Assembly: GCA_033977485.1 (NCBI GenBank)
Contig: CM066994.1
Location: forward strand, 116,956,458 to 117,020,457
From: Hydrangea macrophylla
Taxonomy: Eukaryota; Streptophyta; Magnoliopsida; Cornales; Hydrangeaceae
DNA: 64,000 bases
Direction of reading: 5' to 3'
Both the position numbers and the translations under genes were made by a program. Every line of letters begins with the position of its first letter. The stretch's first letter is position 1. The notes under the pieces are model-generated. The model searched no databases, had not been told where the DNA came from, and worked only from the letters and a program-made list of their open reading frames with translations. Positions 1-11,756 of the stretch are shown here, in pieces.

Positions 1-1211
1 TCAAAAACAAAGTTTAATCTCACTAATCCATGAAAAGAAACAACAGCGGAACAAGCTAAGGCTTGTTTGGCTCGGTTCACAAAACTCTAACCACATTCCT
101 TCAAAATCCGAATTTGACAAGTTAAGTATTCAAAACACGAATTCATGAGTTCGGATTCATTACCACATAACCCAAAAGAGTTTTAATACCTATTACAACA
201 TCATGAAATTCACACTAAAACCTCCAAGTTGAATCCAGGGTTCTAGCTATTCAAAAGCTCATTATTACAATGATCGGCAAGGAAGATAAAACATATACAA
301 AAGGATTCCCGGCATTCCCATCGGCCTCACTCTTCTCGCCTCCTCTTGCCTTTCTTCATACCTGCAATGGAGTAAATCTCCATTGCTCAGCTATATGCTG
401 AGTGCACAATTTCTAACATATGCATATATGACAAATCATGCTTTAATCTCATCATAACACATAACTATTGGTCTCTAGGGAATAAGTGCACCTTCACCGA
501 TCCAAAGTCTTTCGACTCAACCATGACCCATGCCCCTTCGACATGTCACGTAATGCCTTTATCGGCAAGTGACCGTCGTCACTGCTAATCCTCCCCCTTC
601 GAGAGGACGCCTCACGGTGAATTAGCACAAATCCCCCTTTAACCCACATAGGCACATAAACATACTCATTTAACACATATACGTGCTCGCTTAAAATTTA
701 ACATGCTTTTCACATTTAAGCGCGTGCATAATTAACGGGCCTAAGATTAACACATGGATTTTGCCCGGATCTCGATTTCGTCGCCGAAATATAAAACATG
801 TATTTCACCTATATAACATAGGCTAGAAATTCATACCTCGAGCTATCGTCGTATAACTTTGAGGGAACGACTAGAAGCCCGATTAAACACCAAATCTCCG
901 ATCCTACGCAAAACCTACAAGTTTACACGTGTTTTCCCCAAATTCCTAGATTTAGAAATTTATAAAAACTTAACCAAACGCGGCCTAAAGACTATCAAAA
1001 CGTAGCCCTTACCTTGGGGAGTTCAAATATGAAGTTTGGTTGAAAACAGACGGACGAAAGGTCGCCGATCGTCGTCGCAAAGCCCGTGGCAATAATCTCC
1101 CTTTTCTCTCTCCTCTCTAACGATATTTTGAGAAGTTTACAACGAAATGAATTTCCCACCCTTGCTATTTATAGACAAACTTTCAAGAAATTGCGTTTAC
1201 CACCCCGCGAG
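1..1211 (-). repeat. Left LTR of LARD-like element, first part
   Basis: Matches 8837-10047 almost base for base, so it is the left (3' in minus orientation) LTR of the element whose other LTR is 8394-10559. About 443 bp of this LTR lie before the window. It is interrupted after 1211 by a solo LTR. A minus-strand TATA box (TATAAATA) lies at 1166-1173. The 60-residue ORF at 494-676 recurs in the other LTR and is not considered coding. Confidence 0.93.
1166..1173 (-). promoter_or_regulatory. TATA box of LARD LTR (left copy)
   Basis: TATAAATA on the minus strand, duplicated at 10002-10009 in the other LTR. It fits an LTR promoter transcribing leftward. Confidence 0.55.
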
Positions 1212-1817
1212 TGTCACGCCCCGACGTAGCATAATTCAGGAAAGCATTTAATTTCCTTTATGGACTCGTAGGTCGTGACAAGTGAGTATGACCAATTGTC
1301 CCTGCAACAAATAACTTAACAACATTTCTAGAGCAAAGGATACTAACAAAAACATAAGCTCCGAAATAAAAACTTACTAAACTATTACAGCAGTCATAGT
1401 CTTAGGCACAAAACGCCTTATTCAAAAGTCTAAACTAGTTTATTACAAAACCCAAATTAAAGACATAGGAAATATAAAGCAGCCTCCTGGAAAGTCTCCT
1501 GACTCTAAGTAGCATAGTCAAAGTACCCTGGCTGCTCCTGACCCTGAAAATCTGGACATACAGTCCAGGACGCATCAACGCCGTCAGCTTATGAAAGCTG
1601 GTGAGCAAAATAAACAAGTGCTCGCAATGTATATATATAAGCATATAAACAACGGTGCAATTTAACTTTAACAGTAATATATTCAAGGTTCCAATTCCAA
1701 CAAAAGTCACGGGGGAATAAAGAAAGCAATAAATATGCGACCATGCATGAACAATGTAATATCTCATCTTTCTGACTCTTTTCTCTCAACAAAACTCAAC
1801 ACAACCAAACCATTATC

Positions 1818-2180
1818 TCAGATACCAGGAATACTATCCGATCGATATCCAAAACAACACACCAAACTATCGCTTCAGATACCAGGAATAATATCCGATC
1901 GATATCTAAGCCACACTCAATACCATCATTTCGGATACCAGGAATACTATCCGATCAATATCCGAAACAAGCGCCTTAGATACCAGGAATAATATCCGAT
2001 CGATATCTAAGCCGTACACAACACTACCACCATCGCTTCGGATATCAGGAATACTATCCGATCAATATCCGAAACGCGCGCCTTAGATACCAGGAATACT
2101 ATCCGATCGATATCTAAGTCGTACACGACACTGTCGCCTCCAATACCAGGAATACTATCCGATCGATATTGAGGTCGCAC
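1818..2180. repeat. Tandem repeat inside solo LTR
   Basis: About seven units of roughly 45-60 bp share a core like TACCAGGAATACTATCCGAT followed by CGATATC. The array sits just after a conserved stretch (CTCATCTTTCTGACTC). The LTR at 56774 has a different, diverged array in the same place (57440-57780). Confidence 0.85.
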
Positions 2181-2465
2181 ACCAGACCGCTACTCTTTAC
2201 TCTTTTCACGCTTTCTCACACACATGCATGTTGACGCCACCTCGACCCTAATATGTATGTCAATGTTTCATAAATAACACCATTAATAAATCACAAAGCC
2301 GGATAATCGTACGAGCATAAATTTCGGCCTAAGTTGTTCTTGTTTCGTACAATTTTTAAAACATAGACCTTTAAAACAATATATTTGCCAAACAGTTCTT
2401 TAAAAACTCCCAAAATATTTTCCAAACAGTCCCTTACCAAAAATCACACAAACTGCCAAAACTGC

Positions 2466-2592
2466 CACCTCGCGCGAGCGGATCGCGCGAGCGGAGGGGC
2501 TGGACAGGTCGCGCGAGCGGATCGCGCGCGCGAGGGGGGGGAAAGGTCCGCGCGAGCGAACCTCGCGCGAGCGGGTCGCGCGCGCGAGTTCT
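2466..2592. repeat. CpG-rich palindrome array (CTCGCGCGAG type)
   Basis: About 125 bp very rich in CG within an AT-rich LTR. It repeats CGCGCGAGCG and CTCGCGCGAG, which are self-complementary. The related LTR at 56774-59645 carries an equivalent block at 58098-58335. Downstream of the minus-strand TATA, so probably transcribed. Confidence 0.8.
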
Positions 2593-3274
2593 TGCAGAAT
2601 GTCATCTTCTTCGTCTTCTCCCCTGTTTCTGGTTTTAAAACTGAAATTTACCCATTTTCAGAATCTGTTCGTACTAAGACATGTGATATATGGTTCTTCT
2701 CGGTTTTCCGCGTAGATTAAGAATACGCGATCAATTTTAACTAATACGGATTATATCACTAGTTATTCGCGATTAAAGTTAGAGTGACAAAACTTAAAAT
2801 CAACGGTTCGTCGCGATACGGGTAAATTACTGTGTAGGATTCGAACCACAGCTTATCGGGATCAATATCTTCCATTCCCAATTTACCGAATCGATTTTGG
2901 TTACGATTTCTAAAACTCCAATTCTCAAGCTTTAATGGTGGACACATATATATACACATATACACATCTATATATACTGAAATATGCGTATATAAACATT
3001 GGGAGTGAGTTTAAATTACTCACTGAGCCGATTATACAGAAAATTAAAGGCCGAGAACTTCCGCCGTAAAAATCCGTCGAGAATTCCGTCGTTCCGAAAT
3101 TCTTTCCGTTCTTGATTTTGAGATATATATAGCTATATATATCTATGTATGTGACAGTGTATATATATATATAATCTGTATGTGTGTGTGTGTTTGATTT
3201 TGAGAGGAAGAGAGAACAATGGAGAGTTATGGAGAGAATGAGAGATACTGTGAGAAATTTAGAGATACATACAC

Positions 3275-3281
3275 ATATATA
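3275..3281 (-). promoter_or_regulatory. TATA-like box of solo LTR
   Basis: TATATAT on the minus strand, preceded by GGGCACAGTT, about 340 bp into the minus-oriented LTR. A plausible LTR promoter. Confidence 0.4.
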
Positions 3282-3617
3282 AACTGTGCCCAAAATTGGG
3301 CTCCAAGCAAGGGAAGGATTTTACACGGTGTGGTTGAGCTCACGTGCTCCCACACCCAAGACGCGATGTAGTTGCAGTTTTAAAACATTAACTGGTATTT
3401 TACGGTTGGAATAAAAATACAGAAAATTATATTAACGTAGGAATTAAATTCCCGGTTATACAAAAATATAGATATCGATTTTGAAACCACAGAAAATATT
3501 TTGGAAATTACGGTTTGACCCCAGATAATATTATTATAAACAGAAATAAAATCAAATGCTCATGGAAATGAAATGCAGTATTTATTTATTAATGATAATA
3601 AAATACAGGGCGTTACA

Positions 3618-4134
3618 GCGAGTTCTCAAAACTCCTCATTAAGTCTTGAAACGTCGTGCACGCCCATTTTATAACTTTACGGGTGAAAACTATAAATCCC
3701 AAAAGTTTTCGATTAAGTCCCGTTTGGATCCAAAATTTATGTCCGAAAACCAAATTCTGTGGAATCTCTACACATCCTACCTTTTTATACAACGGTTGCT
3801 CACGTTCTCACCACAGTTCTCAAACGATCTAAAACTAGATCAAAACTATCAGAAATTATACTACACAGGTATAATTACTATCCATGAAAATACCAAATAA
3901 GTCAATAACATTTAAATCACATAAATGTCATTTAACTATGCCAATGCAACATGCCTTTCCATGTTCCCGTGTCCTCTCTTGACACCTTCTGAACTGCCTT
4001 TAAGGCCAATACTGGGTTCTCAAAAGACACCCTCCAACAACTAGTGAGTCATCACTCACTTTACACACGTTAATTAACACAACCGTAAACATGCTAAAAT
4101 GATATAAATAAATACCGCAGGAGCGGGTATGACA
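3618..4134 (-). repeat. Left LTR of LARD-like element, second part
   Basis: Continues the split LTR after the GCGAG duplication and matches 10043-10559. It ends GGAGCGGGTATGACA at 4134. Only single-base differences from the right LTR are visible. Confidence 0.93.
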
Positions 4135-4152
4135 TCCTCTCCCCCTTAAAAG
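4135..4152 (-). other. Polypurine tract of LARD-like element
   Basis: On the minus strand this reads CTTTTAAGGGGGAGAGGA directly before the LTR start TGTCATACCC. It is the expected plus-strand priming site for reverse transcription. Confidence 0.8.
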
Positions 4153-6754
4153 AAGTTTGTCCCCAAACTTATGCCATCTCATCAAGCCACAAGACTTCTC
4201 ACAAGTACTTCCGACATTGGTCTCATTACAACCTATACATCTCCTCCAAGATATTACAATCTCACGAGGAAAATAAATCCTCAGGCTCTTAAGGAAAATA
4301 AATCCTTGAAGCCTTCGTTTCGACCCGATTGAAGATTCTCTTCGAATACTAACAACACAGAAACATCTCGATAAATAAGAACATCAATGCATGAGTAAAA
4401 CATAATCAATAGTCAATCTTGACATTAAATCATATCACAACGTCACACGTCAACCCACACATACCTTCATTGTACTTGTCACATCTTTTTCGAACTTTAA
4501 AGTTCATCCCAATAGCCAAAACAAAATCAATAACTCATCTTTCTTTTCGACTAGCCGTCGTTTCCAACATGTTTCAACTGGTTAACAACCATACACAATT
4601 CTTCATCTCGAAGTAATCAAAACTGAGTACTATCATACATTCACAGACTGTCGGTAAGTCAATACCTCAATCAACTATTTCATATACCATGAATTCTATC
4701 TCTTATCCTGTTAATCGTGGAATACCTGTAGAACGATAACACGTTTTCAAACAACTCTCATTCCTTATCAAATTCCAGTTCGGTTTAATCCAATCTCGTA
4801 TTTTAAGTCCAATCGTACATGATTTGTAAGACACCATTCAGATTCTCAATTGAAAATTTTACATCATTTTACTTGTCCGAGGTTACCTACTATCCTGAAC
4901 CACTCTCTGTGAGGTCAACACACTTGTCATTTATCTCCCACTTCTGTACTCGAACTGCCGTCGACTAACGTAGAAGATTTCACTTTACACCTTCAATTTA
5001 AAACTTTTAATAAAGTCAAATACATATTCTTCCTTTTTGTTTTTAAAACAAATCATTTTAAAATTTTGCATAATACTTTCCCAATATAATAACCCCAATG
5101 TTCATCGTAACCAATAACGTGGTTAACCCAAATTGACTTAGTCAATCATACATGTACCACAACGTCTATCATGACGCATTCCCATACTCAGACCATACCT
5201 TGTTCTTGTCCCAAATCTTTGACCCTTCACAATCTATTCTATTCATACAGTGTATACACACCCTGAGTTAATTACTTTTCTGTTGAAGATCACAACCCCA
5301 TAAGTTTATGATATATCACTTTCACCTTTACACAATCCCATACCAATCGTACTCATGTATCTCAACTCTTACTGAATTTCTGACAGCCCTTTACACTGAA
5401 CATATATTCCTTGTATAACATCTCAAGGCTTCATACCTTATTTAATGATTTAATATTTCATAACTCCAGTCAACCTGACTTAACTCCAATTCAGATTTCT
5501 CTAATCCTTTATCTTTGCTATTCTGATCCCAAATTCATTATTCTCGAATAACCTGTTTTTCAAGTATTCATACTTTTCTTGTATCCATCTGAAGACAACT
5601 CAGTAATTTAATCTTCCCAATGAAGTACTATAGTCTCACCGTGTTCAATAAATTCCCTATCAACTCCCAATTCACATACCTTTCATGTCCATACTCAAGA
5701 TCACCCATTCATAACTATTGTTTTTAAGTGCTTCACACTTTACGAATCTCATCAAGTTCATAAACGTTCCAAACTTTAAATCATTCATAACCTCGGGTTA
5801 TTTAAATACTTAAACCAAGATCAAGTTTCCTTTAGAAAATACCCAAGTCAACTCGTTTAGTGGTACTACCTCCAGCTTACTAAATCTAAGTGTACAACAT
5901 TTTACTAATCCATTACTTTAGAATTTCCAACTTTATGACCTGCTCACGTAGAACTCATTCATTTGTCCAACACTGTTGTGCCAAGCACTAAGCATACCAT
6001 ATTCTTCCCCGATACTTGTCCTCCAAAGTCTACTTGATACCTTATTACAAGTATTTAACAACATTTTCTTACTCAAACAAAATTTTGATTTTTACAACAT
6101 TTTAAACACTTTAAAATTTTCTTGGGATGAAATCTGACATTCTCAAAATTCTCCAACCTTGTTGGAATCCAGGACGACCGAGATAGCATTCCACTACATT
6201 TACCATTATCCTCTGACCATTTTACATTCTTTCTATCATATCCGATAATGTACTCAACATACTCCCAAGTCTTCATCCCACTTTTACCGTTTTGGTTCAC
6301 TTTCTCATCAGAGATTCATCTTCCCAATCTATACTTTCACTCTTGTGATCTGACTTATCCAAAGTCTCTTTACTCTGTCCCTTTCCACAGCTACTCTTGT
6401 TCGGTATCGTAATACTTGTCATACTCCAACCTCCCATTGATAACCACTCACTACAATTACTTAACGAGGTTTTACAATCATTAAAAGATTCTTCACTTTA
6501 TTTGAAATACGATAATTAGCAAAGAAAGCATGAATTCGACCTCTTAAAAAGACTTTTCTGTGACAAAATAGACCAAGGGCAAAATGGTCATTTATAAAGT
6601 ATGGTAAAATTTTACACCAAAAGATAGCTCTTTGAGTCCCGGTTCCAACGCAAGAAACGGCGCGCGAATCCGAATTTTCTACAAAGAGTTATGCCTGTTT
6701 CCGTAAAAGTCGACGAAAAATGTTCCCGAAAACACTGTTTGGATCAGAGGGGTG

Positions 6755-6788
6755 TTCGACCGGTCGAACCACCCCTTTCGACCGGTCC
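6755..6788. repeat. Palindrome pair TTCGACCGGTCGAA (internal)
   Basis: A perfect 14-bp palindrome at 6755-6768 is followed by a near copy at 6777-6788 (TTCGACCGGTCC). The same pair occurs in the LTR at 8680-8715. Confidence 0.85.
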
Positions 6789-7489
6789 AGTGCCCCCTGG
6801 ACCATATTTTTCTTCATTTAACACCCTTAGAAGTCCCCAAACTCACAAGGTCTATTGGGGCTACTTCCCAACCATTTTAGAACCACCCGTAAGTGCTCGA
6901 AAACATCAAAACTCATCGAATCACACAACCGTTGAACTCAGGTTTAAGTTCATCCTTATTACAACCCCTTATAATAACAACCTCCACTACAAGATTCTCT
7001 AATAAGATCCTCTTATATCTATGATATCCAAATATCAACTCGATTCCTCTGACTCTCCTATCACGTTCAATCATTCGTACTTGCATTTTTCCCTTAGTCT
7101 CATGTTCTCACTTCCTTTATTCTATTTCCTTGGACAACCCATCTCCACACCAAGGAATTCTTATTCCTATTCATTTCCATGCATTTGTGTTTTTCTAAGG
7201 GACTCTAAGATTCCTCCCTTCAACCTATGTCGTCCTTCAATCCTTATCATTACACTCACAAGTGTATAACCACCCCCGTTTAAACACTAGTCCATTATTT
7301 CACCATCAACTACGCTTCTACCAAGTTTAGCTTCAAGCTATCCAAGCACACTTCATCATTTCCATTCTTAACCCTTCGTTCAAATCAATCCTCAGATACC
7401 AACTTTCCACGCATCCAATCAACCGATAGCTTTCGCTACTAGTCCTCCTATCGCTTTTCTATCCACCATGGTACTACGACCACCCGAAA

Positions 7490-7785
7490 CCAGGTTAAGT
7501 TGAGAGATTCCTCAACAACCATAATACTCACAATCCGTTGAGATATTCCTCAACCCCCAATACATACTATAAGATAGGTTGAGAGATTCCTTAACCATCC
7601 AATACATACCGTAAGATAGGTTGAGAGATTCCTCAACCATCCAATCATCTCAATACCGTAAAATCAGTTGAAAGATTCTTCAACTACTTAATATACACCG
7701 TCAAAGAAAATCGTAAGATAACCCATACGATCACACCGTAGATTTACACCATAAGATAAGGTGAGAGATTCCTCACCTACCCCAT
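7490..7785. repeat. Palindromic minisatellite
   Basis: About six units of roughly 45-60 bp, each with the self-complementary core GTTGAGAGATTCCTCAAC, separated by variants of ATACATACCGTAAGATAG. The core could form a hairpin in the element's RNA. Confidence 0.85.
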
Positions 7786-8377
7786 ACACGAGCAATATGT
7801 GTTGCTGAATTACCTTTCTATCATAAACCCCAACTGTCCATCTCTATTCTCTCACGTCACAACGTGTAGTCCATGTCCGAGACGGAACTCTTATCAATCA
7901 ATCTCAATTCTAAAACTCGACTACGAACAATCACCTTTCATCCTCTACGTTAACCATAAGGAATCTTTCTCCTGACACTCACTATTCAAACTCCGTTCTC
8001 AGTTAGATTCCTCAAAGGACACTTGTCATTATTGTTGAAAACATCCACCAATTCGATCAAAAATTATTTTATTTCCATTTAAAAATTCAATGGTTCGTCA
8101 CCACCAAGATATCATCTATCTCTCGTATCACCCCACAAGGTCTATGATAACCCACAGAAAACTTCATCTCAGCATACGGTTCCATGTTCGCATGATTTCA
8201 CCGATTCACGAGTGCATAAATACTATGCATGTATGCCAATAACATAATCATGTATGTATAATAACAAACCATATGTATCAAACATCTCTACAATATGTGG
8301 ATGCATTCTAGAATATGTGTCAATTCACTCAACACTCCACTCGACGTCGAACGTTCCCAAAGTTTTGTTACCTATTA

Positions 8378-8388
8378 CTCTGATACCA
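8378..8388 (-). other. Primer-binding site, initiator tRNA-Met type
   Basis: The minus strand reads TGGTATCAGAG, five bases inside the LTR end at 8394. This is the usual plant initiator-Met PBS and fixes the element's orientation. Confidence 0.9.
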
Positions 8389-8679
8389 CTAGATGTCACG
8401 ACCCATCCCGCTAATGTGCGGAAATAGGACACGTGGCACGCCACCAAGGCTCAACAATAACTATACGCAGCGGAAAAGAACTTTAAAACAATCTTGAGTA
8501 TATAAAACTTTGGAAACATTACCCTCCAAGTTGTAAAATCTGTATAAAATTGAAAACGTAATTATATTTCAAAACGAATGATTTTATGTTGAAAGGGATC
8601 CCAAAGGTACCCTAAGAACCAATCAAAACCTTTTAATAATTTTCGGAAGAGGTAGAAAAAGAATTCTGGCAGGGGGTAT

Positions 8680-8715
8680 TTCGACCGGTCGAACGACCCC
8701 CTTCGACCGGTCGAA
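8680..8715. repeat. Palindrome pair TTCGACCGGTCGAA (LTR)
   Basis: Two perfect 14-bp palindromes at 8680-8693 and 8702-8715, eight bases apart. They lie about 1.3 kb downstream of the minus-strand TATA and about 290 bp before the PBS, in the transcribed leader. Confidence 0.9.
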
Positions 8716-10001
8716 TGACCCTTTAGCAGAATTCCCTCAATGCTGCAGAATTTTGCTTAAGGCATCCAACCTCCACCAATTCTACTACTCCAATCACACT
8801 TACATTAATCCAAATGTCACAAGCTATAACAAGCTTTCAAAAACAAAGTTTAATCTCACTAATCCATGAAAAGAAACAACAGCGGAACAAGCTAAGGCTT
8901 GTTTGGCTCGGTTCACAAAACTCTAACCACATTCCTTCAAAATCCGAATTTGACAAGTTAAGTATTCAAAACACGAATTCATGAGTTCGGATTCATTACC
9001 ACATAACCCAAAAGAGTTTTAATACCTATTACAACATCATGAAATTCACACTAAAACCTCCAAGTTGAATCCAGGGTTCTAGCTATTCAAAAGCTCATTA
9101 TTACAATGATCGGCAAGGAAGATAAAACATATACAAAAGGATTCCCGGCATTCCCATCGGCCTCACTCTTCTCGCCTCCTCTTGCCTTTCTTCATACCTG
9201 CAATGGAGTAAATCTCCATTGCTCAGCTATATGCTGAGTGCACAATTTCTAACATATGCATATATGACAAATCATGCTTTAATCTCATCATAACACATAA
9301 CTATTGGTCTCTAGGGAATAAGTGCACCTTCACCGATCCAAAGTCTTTCGACTCAACCATGACCCATGCCCCTTCGACATGTCACGTAATGCCTTTATCG
9401 GCAAGTGACCGTCGTCACTGCTAATCCTCCCCCTTCGAGAGGACGCCTCACGGTGAATTAGCACAAATCCCCTTTTAACCCACATAGGCACATAAACATA
9501 CTCATTTAACACATATACGTGCTCGCGTAAAATTTAACATGCTTTTCACATTTAAGCGCGTGCATAATTAACGGGCCTAAGATTAACACATGGATTTTGC
9601 CCGGATCTCGATTTCGTCGCCGAAATATAAAACATGTATTTCACCTATATAACATAGGCTAGAAATTCATACCTCGAGCTATCGTCGTATAACTTTGAGG
9701 GAACGACTAGAAGCCCGATTAAACACCAAATCTCCGATCCTACGCAAAACCTACAAGTTTACACGTGTTTTCCCCAAATTCCTAGATTTAGAAATTTATA
9801 AAAACTTAACCAAACGCGGCCTAAAGACTATCAAAACGTAGCCCTTACCTTGGGGAGTTCAAATATGAAGTTTGGTTGAAAACAGACGGACGAAAGGTCG
9901 CCGATCGTCGTCGCAAAGCCCGTGGCAATAATCTCCCTTTTCTCTCTCCTCTCTAACGATATTTTGAGAAGTTTACAACGAAATGAATTTCCCACCCTTG
10001 C

Positions 10002-10009
10002 TATTTATA
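10002..10009 (-). promoter_or_regulatory. TATA box of LARD LTR (right copy)
   Basis: TATAAATA on the minus strand, identical in the left LTR. Transcription would run leftward through the R-U5 part. Confidence 0.55.
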
Positions 10010-10559
10010 GACAAACTTTCAAGAAATTGCGTTTACCACCCCGCGAGTTCTCAAAACTCCTCATTAAGTCTTGAAACGTCGTGCACGCCCATTTTATAAC
10101 TTTACGGGTGAAAACTATAAATCCCAAAAGTTTTCGATTAAGTCCCGTTTGGATCCAAAATTTATGTCCGAAAACCAAATTCTGTGGAATCTCTACACAT
10201 CCTACCTTTTTATACAACGGTCGCTCACGTTCTCACCACAGTTCTCAAACGATCTAAAACTAGATCAAAACTATCAGAAATTATACTACACAGGTATAAT
10301 TACTATCCATGAAAATACCAAATAAGTCAATAACATTTAAATCACATAAATGTCATTTAACTATGCCAATGCAACATGCCTTTCCATGTTCCCGTGTCCT
10401 CTCTTGACACCTTCTGAACTGCCTTTAAGGCCAATACTGGGTTCTCAAAAGACACCCTCCAACAACTAGTGAGTCATCACTCACTTTACACACGTTAATT
10501 AACATAACCGTAAACATGCTAAAATGATATAAATAAATACCGCAGGAGCGGGTATGACA

Positions 10560-10706
10560 GTGATGCTCGTCCGTACCTGCATGGTCATTAGCCACAAAAA
10601 TTGATTAAACTTTCGCTTAGTGAATACGTGGTACTAATCATGCAATTGGAATATTTAATGTATCATAAACACCAATTACGCATTCACAATAATAAATGGT
10701 CGCCGG
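10560..10706 (-). repeat. Truncated gypsy LTR fragment
   Basis: Resembles 21137-21310 (CCGTACCTGC, then a TTAGTGA-type stretch and a CGCCGG end). It is a scrap of that LTR family, cut on the right by the Ogre-type LTR at 10707. Confidence 0.5.
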
Positions 10707-11543
10707 TTTAGACACCCTATTTTGTCGGCTATCAGATTTAGGAGACCCATAGCTTGGTGGTTCACAATGATCGTAAAAGACTCAAAAGGACTCCTGGAAG
10801 TCAGTTCTATCTCTCAGAATGCTCAGAATGACCAAAATGCCCCTGAAAGCCCTAAAACTCCCAGATATGGACCAAAAGTTCTGGAAACATGCTATGTCGT
10901 AAGAAAATGAGTTTCTAAGTAAAGCCGGATGGAATCGTCAGCTCCCAGAGACCCCCGTAAGTCCCGGAAATTCCCGGAAAGTCCCTGTTGACCAAGGTTT
11001 GACCAGGTTTGACCAAGTTTGACCGAAATCGTCCAAATTCTCCAAAATCATTCTAGATCATGTGTAAAGTATTAAAATGAGTTTTAAAAGAAAATCGAGC
11101 GAAAACGTCAGCTCTTGGGAGCTCCCAGAAGTTTCCAGAACTCCCTAGGGATCCCAGGTTTGACTAGTTTGACTAGAATTTGACTTTAGAACCGGGACAC
11201 CATAACAATTTTCAAATATTTTTCATGGATACTAGAGGTCAATATCTTTCTAACGGTATATCACACATAATTTTTGGACTTAAAACGAGTTTATTGTGAA
11301 TTTCCGAAGGCGAAAAAGGCGATCAAATTGGCTTTTATCACAAATACTGCAAAACTTTTCAAAGTGACCTATCCCTAAACTATTTTTTATGTAAAGTAGA
11401 CTCCATTACCTTTCCAACGGTATATCACAACCTCAATTTGGAGTTCGTACGCATTTTTTGTGAATTTCAGACGAAATAGGGCCTTTTCGCGAATACCGGA
11501 ACCTCTGGGGGCCTAAATGGGATTATCCAGACTATTGAGGAGC

Positions 11544-11604
11544 AGTGCCGCCGCGGCACTGGCCCACTTCCGCCGCGGCACAGGTCCAGTGCCACCGCGG
11601 CACT
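11544..11604. repeat. GC palindrome array (AGTGCCGCCGCGGCACT)
   Basis: Three near-palindromic units of 14-17 bp within about 60 bp. They lie roughly 145-205 bp upstream of the TATA box. The sister LTR has two diverged units at 48813-48853. Confidence 0.85.
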
Positions 11605-11748
11605 CTCCTCCAGAACAATATGTTTTTGCAAATATTTTTGGGGTCCCATTTTGATTAATTAAAAATCAAAACGACGTAGTTCTATGTTTTCAGATATTTG
11701 GAGACAATGGAAACACTTCTAAAACCCCAAAACCACCCCAAGTTGGCC

Positions 11749-11756
11749 TATATAAA
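11749..11756 (+). promoter_or_regulatory. TATA box of Ogre-type LTR
   Basis: TATATAAA in the context GGCCTATATAAACCCC, about 1.04 kb into the LTR. A typical plant LTR promoter. Confidence 0.6.

Larger units (their letters stand above)
1212..3617 (-). mobile_element. Solo LTR, Tekay/Del-type Ty3/gypsy
   Basis: Starts TGTCACGCCCC and ends GGCGTTACA, flanked by the perfect 5-bp duplication GCGAG (1207-1211 and 3618-3622). The uninterrupted target is visible in the sister LTR at 10043-10047, which proves the insertion. No internal region or second LTR is present, so it is a solo LTR. Its termini match the LTR at 56774-59645 of the Tekay-type element, which fixes family and minus orientation. It holds a tandem repeat (about 1818-2180), a CpG-rich palindrome array (2466-2592) and a minus-strand TATA-like box (3275-3281). 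Confidence 0.93.
4135..8393 (-). mobile_element. Internal region of non-autonomous LARD-like retrotransposon
   Basis: Lies between two near-identical LTRs, with a purine-rich tract beside the left LTR (4135-4152) and an initiator-Met-type PBS beside the right LTR (8378-8388), so the element is minus-oriented. No reading frame shows gag, protease, RT, RNase H or integrase motifs; the longest frames are under 110 residues and have no recognisable domain. The plus strand is strikingly poor in G relative to C, so the RNA strand is purine-rich. The element must rely on enzymes from another family. It contains a palindrome pair (6755-6788) and a palindromic minisatellite (7490-7785); the rest is unrecognised non-coding sequence. 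Confidence 0.85.
8394..10559 (-). repeat. Right LTR (5' LTR) of LARD-like element
   Basis: A complete 2166-bp LTR, TGTCACGACCC...GGGTATGACA. Compared by eye with the left copy over about 1.72 kb, only about four substitutions are seen, so the element is young. The base following it, GTGAT (10560-10564), is the candidate TSD; its partner lies outside the window. The palindrome pair is at 8680-8715 and a minus-strand TATA box at 10002-10009. The uninterrupted GCGAG site is at 10043-10047. Confidence 0.95.

Noticed and set aside
494..676. A 60-residue ORF conserved with 9330-9512
   Set aside because: The two copies are the two LTRs of one young element; identity reflects recent duplication, not selection on protein.
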